Of a stretch of DNA of 64,000 bases, positions 22,121 to 32,060 are shown in pieces. The DNA lies in the NCBI GenBank assembly GCA_033220425.1, contig CM065646.1, positions 1,371,501 through 1,435,500 on the forward strand, given 5' to 3'. The notes below the pieces were generated by a model, which worked only from the letters and a program-made list of their open reading frames with translations, did not search any database and was not told where the DNA came from. How positions within the stretch are numbered: position 1 is the stretch's first letter; every line of letters begins with the position of its first letter. A program made the translations under genes and the position numbers. Origin of the DNA: Lepraria neglecta (Eukaryota > Ascomycota > Lecanoromycetes > Lecanorales > Stereocaulaceae).

Positions 22121-23085
22121 TACCGTCGATTTCAAAACCATTGGCGCGAGAAAATCAGAATTTTGGGGGGCGCTCCGGGGGTAGGGAAGGCGCGCGAAAT
22201 GGGCCAAAATTTTGGAAAACCAGCTGTATAGCAACGACTAACACTGCTCCGGGGGCCTAGTAAACGGGGGATTAAAGCACCTTTCTAGTTCTATAAGGCC
22301 GCAAGCTTTGTATATATAGTATAGCGTTTGGGGGGCTATCGCAAAGCGGGGTCATTCTTGAGCTCCCGGTCTTCGAAAATTTTTACGAATTCGCTGAAGT
22401 TTATAAAAACCAGCTGTACAGCGACAATTAACGCTGCTCTGGGGGCCTAATGAACGGGGAATTAACGGGCTCGTCCAGCTCTATTGGGCTATCAATTTTG
22501 CATATATAGTATAGCGCTCTGGGGCTGTCGCAAAGCAGGGTAAATTCGAATTTCCGGCGTTCAGATTTTTTTTGTTGATTCGCGCTAGTAGAATATAGGG
22601 CTGAAAAGTAAACAAAAAAAATCCGATTTTTAACCATATCTGCAATGGCTGTCCAGCGCTATACTATTTATATAAAGTTGATAGGCCAATAGAGCTGGAC
22701 GATTCCGTTAATTCCCCGTTTACTAGGCCCCAGGAGCAGTGTTGGTCATCGATATATAGGCGATTGAAGTTCTGCGATTTTCGGCGTAAATTCTCGAAAT
22801 CTGGGAGCTCAAAACTGGGGCCCCTTTGCGATAACCCCTCAACGCTGCGCTGTATATATAAAGTTTATAGCCTAATAAAGCTGGATAGGCGCTTTATTTC
22901 TCCGTTTACTGTAATTTCTACGCAGCGTTAGTTGTCGCTGTACAGCTGGTTTTCTAAAAATTTGGCGTATTTCGTGGCCCATTTCGCGCGCCTTCCCTAC
23001 CCCCGGACCTCCCCCTCCCCCCAAAATTTTCTTTTCCAGCTGTTCGGCCCTTAGCGTCGCGCGAATGGTTCTGAAATCTACGGTA
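22121..23085. mobile_element. Fold-back transposon, 965 bp, noncoding
   Basis: The ends are inverted: TACCGTCGATTTCAAAACCA on the left and the complement of TACCGTAGATTTCAGAACCA on the right, with TA as a possible target duplication. The inverted similarity continues inward through GGTAGGGAAGGCGCGCGAAA and across nearly the whole element. Each arm holds two direct copies of a ~180-bp unit (CCAGCTGTACAGCGACAA, GGGGCCTAGTAAACGGGG, ATATATAGTATAGCG, TCGCAAAG). Units begin near 22,220 and 22,410 on the left arm, and their inverted counterparts end near 22,761 and 22,950 on the right arm. The centre is an inverted poly-A/poly-T pair. No coding capacity is seen, so it would need a transposase in trans. 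Confidence 0.8.
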
Positions 23086-23550
23086 GCGAGCGGCATCCGC
23101 TGCCCGATTGGAAAATAGAGAATAATCCTTCCAGTCCTTCGAGCATGCATTTTAAGCGAGGGTTGTGTTGCATGAATGATCCTACAAAATCTTTCTCCAC
23201 CTTATTGCATACTTGGATTCGCATGATATGAAACAAAGCAACTTGTTGACCACTCTGAGGGTGGGTGACTCCGAAGCTGAATGGAGACAAAGTCATGTCA
23301 ATGCCAATGATGGTCAAGTTACTGTCAGACGTTCCTCAGCTGGCTGTGTCGATCGCTTGAAACCGGATAGCAGCTGCAGGGCAATGTCGTTGACCCGCTG
23401 CGCTGGAATTTGAGGACACCTAATTGGAGCGAAGCTATGTTTCGTAGCAGTGGAAATATTTCGTTTGAGGTCCTGGCTCATGCGTCTCGCAGAACTAGCG
23501 AGTAATATCTCGTGTACAAGCTCAAAAGCCCGATACCCCCTCGGCATCAT
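23086..23550 (-). pseudogene. Unrecognised protein-coding remnant
   Basis: Two adjacent minus-strand frames read coherent protein-like sequence: 23,314-23,550 (GYRAFELVHEILLASSARRM, FAPIRCPQIPAQRVNDIALQ), and from about 23,317 in another frame (LTIIGIDMTLSPFSFGVTHP, VALFHIMRIQVCNKVEKDFV). The second has no ATG at its head. The frame shift between them, and the fold-back element directly at its 3' side, suggest a truncated gene. I do not recognise the family. Confidence 0.35.
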
Positions 23551-24002
23551 TTTACGGCACGGCGAAGAGTGCTACGCCGCTCCCAAAATCTTTGCCTTTC
23601 TGTTTAGTGAATCAACTATGTTTGTCGTTGCCTTACTGGATCTTCCACAAGCGGAAAAGCCACCTACGTGGCTCATCGTTGTGTGTGGTTGTCATTGATA
23701 CACAGAAAATGAATTCTCCGCCAATCATTTGATAAGAGCGCATATTGGTGTTTGTACCACCATAACTAGAACAGCTATTCCAAGCCTACTAAGATCATAG
23801 GGTGTGGCAGCAGGCGCAGGGAGAGGGCACGCTAAAGACTTCTCAGGATCTCTGGCCATGGCACAGCTGCCTTGGCAGCTCAGCCGGGCTGAATAGCATA
23901 TGACTATACGTGGCAGAAGTTTTCCGGCTCAATGGTCAATCCTTAGCAACCCCTTCTTGAACGCTTGACTCTGAGATATAGACAATTCTGCGTGAAAGTG
24001 TT

Positions 24003-25814
24003 ATGGCGCTTCCCTACCTTGGTATACCCCATCTTGCCATAATGTTGTATCTCCCACTGTTCGTCCTAAGTCTTCTTTGTAAGCTTTTCTTCTGGATCAA
24101 GTTCTTGTACCTACAGCGAGCGACCTTTTCACTGATTCCAGGACCGAAATGGGCTTCTTGGACCAGGCTCTGGCTGGTGAAAACGCTTGCCTCCGGGGAA
24201 TCTGCCAGCATATTCGTTGACGTGAACAAACGCTATGGTAGGAGGTCGCCTTCTTAACGTTCAATTTACTGACTCGAGTAGGAGCTCTTGCAAGGATAGG
24301 GCCTAACCACCTACTTACCAATGATCCAATTCTTACGAGGAGAATTCTGGCGGCTCGGTCGGGGTACACTCGGGGTCCATGGTTTGATTCAATCAGGATT
24401 GATCCTCACACCCCCAACATCGTTTCGGAGAGAGACGAGAAGAGCCACAATCGCCTCAGATACAAGCTGTCAGCTAGCGTAAGCCATTTCTTGAAGGGCT
24501 TTTAAAGGTTGCTAACATGAAGGTCACAGTATAATAGCAAGACAATAAACGCCATGGAAGCTGTGATCGACGATCAACTCCTCGACTGGCTTCATCGAGT
24601 CGATTCGTCTTGGATTTCAGAACCAGGGAAATCCCGATCATTCGATATTGGCAAGAGGATCCAGTTTCTGACTGTCGATATTATCACTAAGATCTGCCTT
24701 GGTACAGCTCTTGGCTGCGTCGCCAGCGACAGCGACAAACATGATTTTTTGGCAACAGTCCAGCGGGGGAACTCAGTCTGCCAGCATTTTTCTGTGATCC
24801 TGGAGTTAAACAGCCTGATTTATTACCTGACCAAGTTACCTTTCCTGGGATCTCTTATTGTACCCAAGGCCACTGACACATCCGGTGTCGGTCGCATCAT
24901 GGGCGTAGGTTCATTCTACGATGGCCAGGAGGAGCTAGACTAACAGGGTCGTAGATTGTCCAGGCTGCTGTGAAAGGACGAGACACTACCGGCACCATTG
25001 GCAAAAATGATATGCTAAGCTCGTACCTAGAGAAGGGTGTGCCCAAACACCAGGTTGACGCCGAATTGGTCATTGCATTGTATGTAATGCCGGACTGTGT
25101 CTCCTCACGGCCGTCTCTAAACAAACACAGGGTTGCAGGTTCTGATACTACGTCCACGGCTGTTCAGAGCACTCTGCTTGCAATAATTCTGAACCCCAGA
25201 GTATACCAGACCCTGAAATCTGAAATTCAGGCTGCTGTTGTAGCAAAAAAAGTAACATGTCCAATTCGAGATTCGGAAGCGAAGCAGCTTCATTACCTGC
25301 AGGCGTGTGTCCTTGAAGGCCTGCGAAAGTTTCCGCCACTAAGCCAGCTCCGTGAGCGTATGGTTCCCCCGGAGGGAGACGTTATCAAAGGTTACCGTAT
25401 CCCAGGAGGCACGTTCATCGGCCTCAACGCGTGGGGTACGCAGCTCGATGATGTCTATGGGGATGATCCAGAAGTATTTCGACCTGAAAGATGGTTGACA
25501 ACGGACAAAGAGCGATTAAAAGCAATGCACCAAACACTCGAGTTGGTATTCGGCCATGGTTCCACCAAATGTCTTGGGATGCCAATGGCCATGATGGAAT
25601 TGGATAAGATGATATTCGAGGTTGGTTTTTCGAATTGACACGTTGAAGCTCGTGATAGCTGATGAGACGCACGGTCTAGTTGCTTCGACATTTCGATATC
25701 ACTATCGCCAATCCTTACAAGCCCTGGTCTAGCGTCTGCTATGGTATCTTCTTTCAGAAAGACTTCAATGTCCATCTGACTCGAGCGAGATGTGACGGAA
25801 TTCCACCCTCTTAA
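24003..25814 (+). CDS. Cytochrome P450, pisatin-demethylase / benzoate-hydroxylase type
   Basis: Six exons (24003-24237, 24282-24478, 24530-24904, 24964-25079, 25131-25620, 25680-25814) give 515 residues without a stop. An N-terminal membrane anchor (LYLPLFVLSLLCKLFFWIKF) is followed by the proline hinge (LIPGPKWASWTRLW), the WFDSIRIDPHTPNIVSERDE region typical of this clade, the I-helix oxygen-binding motif AGSDTTS, the K-helix ExxR (EGLRKFPP), PERW (FRPERWL) and the heme loop FGHGSTKCLG with the cysteine ligand. The enzyme should be an ER-bound monooxygenase; the substrate is unknown. The last intron has a weak donor (GTTGGT), but splicing there restores a normal P450 C-terminus. It lies inside the hAT-bounded unit, in tandem with a second P450. 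Confidence 0.88.
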
Positions 25815-26445
25815 GATTCAGCAGCCAATAAGGTACCCAATAGTTCGGATTTGTTAGGATTTTGTGGTATTGTTCATGCCAATCCGCGGTGCTTTCTCAC
25901 GTCAGACTCTGATTCAGGCAACTTTGTATTTTGGACACAATCGTTTAAGAGTAAATGCCTCGGTAATACCAGCTTAGAAAGTGAAGCGAAAGCATGCATT
26001 GATGTCTGACACCCACGGTAGCGGTATGGAGAATTGAATATGCATAACTGATCACCATGCATGAGCTGATACAAGAATTGCCATGCGAAGTAGATCAATT
26101 TCCGAATTGGGAGTCAAGCGTCGGGGCTGTGTCGGGGGAAGCTGCAGCTGCCAGCTGAGCCGTCATTGCATCATTTGACAGCGATCGCTCATCTACTGGA
26201 TAAGCCTGCAGCAAGCTGAGTCGTCCCACATCGACACTTTTGCTCATCATTGACTTGGTCAGAAGGACCTCAGGTTTGCCTGAAGTTTTTACGCTAGTGG
26301 AGGGTGAACTAGCTCTTTGATTTCATCTATCTAAAACAATGTTACCGGTACACGCTCCAATCCACTTAATTCACTGGCCCGGTCGAGAACTATTGAGTAG
26401 TCATGCCATTTCTTTCTCTTATCGCCCTCACTGTCGTATAAGAAT
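25815..26445. other. Intergenic region between the two P450 genes
   Basis: About 630 bp with no supported gene. It must hold the terminator of the first and the promoter of the second P450. Repeated CAGCTGCAG/CAGCTGAG-type motifs lie around 26,140-26,215; no known operator is recognised. Confidence 0.4.
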
Positions 26446-28168
26446 ATGGCTATTGCAATCTCGCAGAGTACTTTGCTGGTGTTCCTGGCTATCGGTATAG
26501 TAACTTACATTCTCCTCACTCGTATGTTGGGGACCATGCAGGATCCAAGAGAGCCACCTCCAGTGTCAGGGTCCATCCCATACATTGGACATGTCATTGG
26601 CCTCATGCGAAGCAAGTTCAATTACTATGTCCAGTTGAGGTAATTTACATCTCTAGCAGGCCCTATAGCTTAGACGCGTTAAATGATTGCTTACTCTTCA
26701 CGTAGTCACCAGAGCTCATTGCCCATCTTTACCATGACAATGCCGGGTCAGAAAATGTACATCGTCACTACGCCGGACCTTATACAAGCCATTCAAAAGC
26801 AACCAAAAGCTCTTGCTTTCCCTCCCATCGAAGCTAAGTTCGCGTCGAAGATCTGCGGCTCCACTGAAGACGCACATAAGATCCTGATGAAGAATGTCAA
26901 CGGCGATGACGGAGACTGGGGACTGTCTATGGAAGCCTACGCGGGCATGCGAGCTGCACTTTCGGCTGGTCCAGGTCTCGACGACATGAATCGTGTCATG
27001 ATCCAGAATATTGCGGCCTCTCTTGACAGCTTGAAACCCTCCCCGGGTTCGCGTACAAAGATTGAGCTTGCGAAGTGGCTTCGGCAAAGTGTGACAGCGG
27101 CAACGACCAACTCAGTCTATGGCCCCCACAACCCTTTCAAGGACTTGGCGGTGGCAGATGCCTTTTGGTAGGCTCTTCGGGTATCGCTTGCTGAGATGCT
27201 TGAAATGCTAATGCTACATCAGGCAATTTGAGAGCAATCTCATGGCCCTCCTCGTCGGCATCCTTCCATCTCTCACAGCACATAAAGGATTAGCCGGCCG
27301 TGCCAAAGTCGTCAAAGCCTTTGAACACTATTTTCGCACCGACGGCCACAAACAAGCCTCGATCCTGATGAAGAATCGATACGAGACAAGCGCGAAGAAC
27401 GGGGTTTCTGTGGAAGACATTGCGCGCTTCGAGGTTGGAGGGGCAGTTGCAATTCTTGTCAACACCGCACCCGCCGTGTTCTGGATGTTGCTCCTCGCGT
27501 ACTCCCATCCAGGCCTGGTCGATGAGCTTCGGAGGGATATCGGTGAGATGATGACCGAGAAAACCAGCAATGGCGACACGATCCGGAGCCTTGATATTAC
27601 CAGCCTCAAAACAAGTTGTCCCCTACTCACTTCCACGTTCCAGGAAGTTCTCCGTTATCGTTCGATGGGCACTTCGGTCCGCCAGGTAATGGAAGACACC
27701 ATCTTGGACAGTAAATGGCTTCTGAAGAAAGACTGCATGATTCAGATGCCAAGTCGAGTCATCCACAAAGACAAATCCATTTGGGGGTCCGATGTAGATA
27801 AGTTCAACCCGAGACGCTTCATGAAAGACGAACCTCAGAAGACACAGAGCGGGAGACGACCTAATGCAACAGCTTTCAGGGCCTTCGGAGGCGGCACGAC
27901 CCTATGTCCAGGTCGACATTTTGCGACCAATGAGATTCTTGCTGTGGTGACAATGTTCATTATGCGCTACGATATGAAGCCCACTGCCGGCGAATGGTCT
28001 CTACCGACCACGCAGAACACGAACGTTGCAACAGTGGTTATGGAGCCGGATACAGACGTTGAAGTCGAACTTTCCACGAGGGATGGATTTGAAGAGGGGC
28101 AATGGGCGTTCGATCTGAAAGATTCGGGGATGGTGTTTGCCGTGGTAGCTGAGGATCGTGCTGAATAG
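26446..28168 (+). CDS. Cytochrome P450, CYP7/CYP8-like fungal family
   Basis: Three exons (26446-26639, 26706-27167, 27223-28168) give 533 residues with no stop. The N-terminal anchor (STLLVFLAIGIVTYILLTRM) and PPPVSGSIPYIGHVIGLM hinge are followed by a helical body. The I-helix region (VAILVNTAPAVFWMLLLAYS) lacks the usual AGxDTT threonine, as in the CYP7/CYP8 (prostacyclin-synthase/sterol 12-alpha-hydroxylase-like) group. ExxR is EVLR, the PERF-like motif is NPRRF, and the heme loop is FGGGTTLCPGRHFA. Fungal members are usually annotated as 12-alpha-hydroxylase-like with unknown substrates. Intact coding after 12 kb of nested repeats suggests recent arrival or continued selection. Confidence 0.87.
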
Positions 28169-28396
28169 TCGGCCAACAGATAGGGTTTTTCGTGTAGAGT
28201 GCATTCTGATACCGAGCAAGACTACCTGACCAGCTAAGGCATAGTGGCGAAGAGGTCAAAATATGATTACCGATGCCACTGCATGCCTATTTGCCTTTCA
28301 CCGCCCAATTAGTGCTCTGAGTGATTCTCGGTGTCGCTGCTTCTGTTGTTGGGCTTGGTGGTCTTAGGCCTGCTAGTCTTGGATACTCTGGTCTTC

Positions 28397-28575
28397 TGTT
28401 GTATGCTATTAGCCATTTTCCTTTATCACCATTTCTTTGTCAACATTCTAGCGTCTTCTACTGTTTGACACTCCATCATGTATATTAGGAGCCTCATTCC
28501 ATAGATTCTGGCTCCTCAGGCTGTTCACATTCATAGATCTCATTGATACATTGCAACGCTTACACCATAGCGACA
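28397..28575. mobile_element. Solo LTR of the Copia element, 179 bp, TSD TCTTC
   Basis: TGTTGTATGC...CATAGCGACA, identical to the 3' LTR of the Copia element at 61,322-61,500 except for one base (TATTAG versus TATTTG near position 17). It is flanked by TCTTC at 28,392-28,396 and 28,576-28,580, a 5-bp target duplication. The internal region has been lost, presumably by LTR-LTR recombination. Confidence 0.93.
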
Positions 28576-28580
28576 TCTTC

Positions 28581-29600
28581 TTACCACCGTAGATGGCCAT
28601 AGCAGGCCTAGCAAACCGCCTGATACCGCCACGGGCCTTGAGAGTTGATAATAGCCGCTCGACTCGAACATCTGTGGACTCGGAAAATGCTCTGGATAGG
28701 ACATCAAGGGGCGTCCCTCCAAATTCAATTGGCGCATTATATTACACACCATGATCGACTAGTAGTTGTAGAACACCCAGTACTTGCTATGGCAGCTTCA
28801 AGTGATGGGTGCATCTCATAATTCCAATGATCTGTTGCCATGTAGAGTCTTTGAAGTCGGATTTCCAATTCACACTAGCGCCTTTTCTTAGGAGCAGAGA
28901 AACCATCTCCGTCGAAAATAGCATTCGATCACTAATGCCGTGCTCATGGCCATGTGTAGCATGGTAAAGCAGTTCCGAAGGTAAATCATGATGTGAATCG
29001 AGTAATAACCCATTTTAATTTCCCTCTACATATAAAACCAGGTTTTCTGAAGCCGTGAAAGACAAGAACGACGGATGTTCTTCTACGGAAGTTTCTTCGT
29101 AAACCTGGTTAGCCCAATGTGCGCTCCCCACAATTTCTTGTTCCATGATTGTGTGGTCCATTTCATCTAGCAATTTGGCTTGTGGCCTGTCTCTATCGCG
29201 TCCAAGCCTTCGCACATAAAACCAGCCTTCCTGAACCAGTTGCCGCCATTGTCCAATTTCACTATTTGTGAATGTCCTCGTACCGACATGAAAGTCCTTT
29301 AGTAGGCTGACATGCAAGCTAAGTAGGGCTCTGAACTAACCCAAACAATCTCCAATGGATACACAGCACAGTCCCGAGGCCGCTGAAGGACAATCTTTCT
29401 GCTTATCTAACCGCTGAGTATTGGCAGTTGCGTCAACCAGTGCTATGATGTGATCGGACGTTCTATGGTATCCTATGTCCTCGCTGTCCGCATATCTATA
29501 CATGGTCATGTGGTCCTGGGGGATACTATTTGTGGAGACAAGGAATCCATCGATGCATACTGAATGTTCTGACACAATCTGATCAAAGGGTTAGTCGTGG
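28581..29600 (-). pseudogene. Degraded NLR-like gene: alpha/beta-hydrolase tail and ankyrin region
   Basis: Minus-strand pieces in several frames. Near 29,575 a segment (IVSEHSVCIDGFLV, then DHMTMYRYADSEDIGYHRTS) resembles the end of the alpha/beta-hydrolase domain at the N-terminus of many fungal NLR-like proteins (IVSxxSAVL...DHRxMCRF), a match from memory. Near 29,317 a second block reads FTNSEIGQWRQLVQEGWFYV. From about 28,960 to 28,590 ankyrin-like sequence appears (VSLLLRKGASVNWKSDF, VLQLLVDHGV, TPLDVLSRAFSE), with stops. The central NACHT/NB-ARC domain is missing. The solo Copia LTR interrupts its 3' end. It is nonfunctional. Confidence 0.5.
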
Positions 29601-29834
29601 ATGGGGGATTTAGGTCAGAGGAGTGCGGAGGTGGAAGGTGGCTTGTATATACAAAGGACGGAGAACATTGGGAGCATACCACGCCAATTCCTGTGGGAAT
29701 CTCCTCCTCCCAATGATAATTACGCGGGTCAGATTGTGCAGGAGACGCAAAGTCAGCAAGCTCGACTTCGTCCTCGGTTAAGTATATCTTATTCGATATC
29801 TCTTCTTCGGCGTTGATTTCGTAATTTTCTTAAA

Positions 29835-30525
29835 TACCGTCGATTGCAAAACCATTGGCAATTCAAGGGGACAAAAATCTGCCCCCAGCTCTGTCGAGGC
29901 TCGCCTGGGCCCTGCCGCTTTAGCAAGCGCGCCGGGTGAGCAGGGATGGTGCCGCACCTGATCTGGGTGATGCATCACCCCTTCGAAGTGATGCACACTC
30001 TGCTCACCTACTAACTCACCCAACCCCCCACGTTCGAACATAGAGATGCGCGCTCGCTCTTGCATAGTCCGCTCCAGGTGGGCTCCAGAAATGGCCGCTG
30101 AAATAGGGTATAAAGAGGAGCGGTGTCCCCCCCTTGTTCCCTCTTCTGGTTCTCCTCTCTAAGAAAGGTCGTAACTCTTATATCCACCTACCACGCTCAT
30201 TCCTAACCATTCTGTTTGCTCCTTATGACTATAGGTCGGCAAGAAGTACCGCTAGAAGAGCTACAGGAGAAAGCTATCGCTAATGGCTATAAGTAGGGAG
30301 TATACCGGGCCGAGGATGGCAAGAGGGATAGCACAACATATATACCGAAGACCCTTAAAGACTAGAACGGCGCTTTAAAACGCTATAAAAAGTGAGTATA
30401 AACGCCGGTTTAATCCCTCTATATTGCCTTTACTAACTATATTAGTAGATAGGTAGCTCTTATCAAGAAACACAAATCTGATATAGGAGAGATAGTATCC
30501 GATAAATAGGCCGCCGTTGTCAGGA
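29835..30525 (+). mobile_element. End of another DNA transposon with start of its ORF
   Basis: Starts TACCGTCGATTGCAAAACCA, matching the terminal sequence of the fold-back element (22,121). A GC-rich leader with TATA box and pyrimidine stretch follows. An ATG at 30,225 opens a frame (VPLEELQEKAIANGY, YIPKTLKD-NGALKRYKK) with TAG at Trp/Gln positions, a likely intron (GTGAGT at ~30,391 to TAG, with CTAAC branch), and a second coding piece (ALIKKHKSDIGEIVSDK). The frame ends where hAT transposase homology starts. The protein is unrecognised; an N-terminus of a DUF3435/Crypton-type recombinase is possible but unproven. No right-hand terminus was found. Confidence 0.45.
30109..30117 (+). promoter_or_regulatory. 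TATA box of the truncated transposon ORF
   Basis: TATAAAGAG lies 108 bp before the ATG at 30,225, followed by a C/T-rich stretch (CCCCCCCTTGTTCCCTCTTC) typical of fungal transcription starts. Confidence 0.45.
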
Positions 30526-31765
30526 TGATATGACCGTTACACCGGAGTCGTCTTTATAAAGGGTCAAATGCGGTACCTTCTCCATTAAGACTTTGAGCTA
30601 ATACTTCAACACAAGTATCATTGGAGTAGGCGTTGTCAAGTATCAGATATCCGAGCCGAGCTTTTATCCTGAAGTCCTCCAGCACATCTAGTAGAATAGA
30701 CGCCTGATTCTCGCCCGAGTATACACCTTGAATCTCTCTTAAACCAATCGTCAATGCTTGGAGCCGTTGTTCTTCATTAGTAAAGTGAGCGGTGGTACCG
30801 AGAAGGCCTAAATGATTCGGTGACGTCCAAAGATCGCATATGAGGTGGATATCTGATATAGCTGACTGTAGGATATGATATACTCGATGTTTCCCTTCCT
30901 CGTATAGAGTCATTATCCTGGCCCGGATTGTATTATAACTGCGAGGTAATACCTCATTGGCCGCTGGATTGATATAATCCAGAAAAATCCGAAAATCCTC
31001 GTGTTCCACTTGCAGAAAAGGGATATCGTTAACGATAGTCCATCTGATATAGAGATACTCCAAAAGGTCCTTATTGATCATCGCTCCTAGAAGGGTACAC
31101 CTCCTCTCTGCTTGAGCTGCTTGAGCTGCTTGTACCGTCTCCTCAGCTCGACTGAAAACAGCCTTCAGATCTGTTTCTTCTTTCTCCCGTTTCAAGGCTT
31201 GCGCGCTTGCTGAAGGATCGCATTGATGTTCCTTTTTGAGGTGTTCCATAGGCACCTTTATACCCCCGTTTTTGGCCCACCTCCGAGAGTAATAGTTGCA
31301 CTTCCATTTTTGAACCCCATTATCGAGGATAACAGTCATCTCTTGATATAGCCAGGATATAAGAGGACGAGCACTCCGAATCTACTCAGAAACACTGCTT
31401 ATCTGCGATTACTATGCCGTTATTCTATCTTCATCTTGAACGGAAGGTTCAATATCTATATCAGGTGCCCAGTTATCTTTATTATCTATAGGCTCGCTAT
31501 AGCTTTCGGAGGTAGGAATAGAGGCAAGTAGTCTGTTATTTTGAGACAATTGAGAGACGATTTTCTGCTTCTTAAGGGGACGTTCTAGAGGTAGCTGAGA
31601 CTGGTAGACTGGAGGGCGTCGTTCATTGCGGTAGCGGGTTTTATATAGGAGGTGAAGGCTGGATCTCGGGCTCTGAGCTCGCTCTGCCTGGCCGTTGGTA
31701 ATGGTAAAGGGATTGATAGTAGATATAGGAGGGTAGAGGAGCTCTAATTCATCATCTGAAGCCAT
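30525..31765 (-). pseudogene. hAT transposase, N-terminal half
   Basis: The ATG at 31,763-31,765 starts MASDDELELLYPP, followed by a low-complexity basic region and, after three RIP-type stops around 31,370-31,415, by SWLYQEMTVILDNGVQKWKC. A BED-type zinc finger follows, in which the second cysteine of CNYC reads CNYY. The open frame 30,554-31,339 then carries the RNase-H-like first catalytic block (HLICDLWTSPNHLGLLGTTA) and GYLILDNAYSND. Homology continues through RRLRCNGHII to about 30,525 and stops at the neighbouring transposon. The C-terminal half is at 17,014-18,200. Confidence 0.85.
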
Positions 31766-31904
31766 AGTAGATAGGTAGTTAGAGTAGGGGGATGCGATAA
31801 TGCTGGAAATAATTTCTACTATGTACATTGATTACTAAGCAATCTGACCAATCGGAGGTTGTCTTTCCTCGCAGCCTTATAGGGCTGGCTTCTGAATAGC
31901 CTCA

Positions 31905-32033
31905 TGGTATACCGCTGGTATTACCACAGTATGGCCCTCCTCATACCATACCAACCGCCTACCGACTGAGTTGAAACCGTACCATTTCTTGGCGATATAT
32001 ACGGTATATACCAGCGGTGTAGCGGTGGGTAGG
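31905..32033. repeat. Right subterminal GGTAT-motif cluster
   Basis: Packed GGTAT/ATACC motifs in both orientations (GGTATACCGCTGGTATTACC, CATACCATACCAACCG, ACGGTATATACCAGCGG) mirror those inside the left end of the unit at 16,851-16,998. Confidence 0.7.
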
Positions 32034-32052
32034 TATACCATTGCCAATGCTG
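32034..32052 (-). repeat. Right hAT terminal inverted repeat
   Basis: TATACCATTGCCAATGCTG, exact reverse complement of 16,838-16,856. Confidence 0.92.
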
Positions 32053-32060
32053 CTATCAAG
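32053..32060. repeat. Target-site duplication CTATCAAG, right copy
   Basis: Identical to 16,830-16,837; directly abuts the right inverted repeat. Confidence 0.92.

Larger units (their letters stand above)
16838..32052. mobile_element. 15.2-kb hAT-bounded composite unit carrying genes
   Basis: The two ends are perfect 19-bp inverted repeats (CAGCATTGGCAATGGTATA) flanked by the duplication CTATCAAG, and the flanking DNA is one interrupted peroxidase gene. Matching duplications and a rejoined target frame show that both ends come from one insertion event. Inside, in order: C-terminal half of a hAT transposase (minus), an LTR fragment, a possible membrane-protein remnant, a SAT4-type gene (minus), a fold-back element, two intact P450 genes (plus), a solo Copia LTR in a decayed NLR-like gene (minus), the end of another transposon, and the N-terminal half of the transposase (minus). 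Simple fungal hAT elements are about 3-5 kb. The extra 12.3 kb was either carried as cargo or inserted later. Confidence 0.85.

Noticed and set aside
22121-23085. CRISPR-like or tandem array because of repeated 180-bp units
   Set aside because: The units are in two direct and two inverted orientations with terminal inverted repeats, which is a fold-back transposon; the host is a fungus.
16838-32052. Starship element
   Set aside because: The unit's own ends are hAT-type inverted repeats with an 8-bp duplication, and no DUF3435 captain gene was confirmed; only a short unrecognised ORF start at 30,225 leaves the idea open for the inner cargo.
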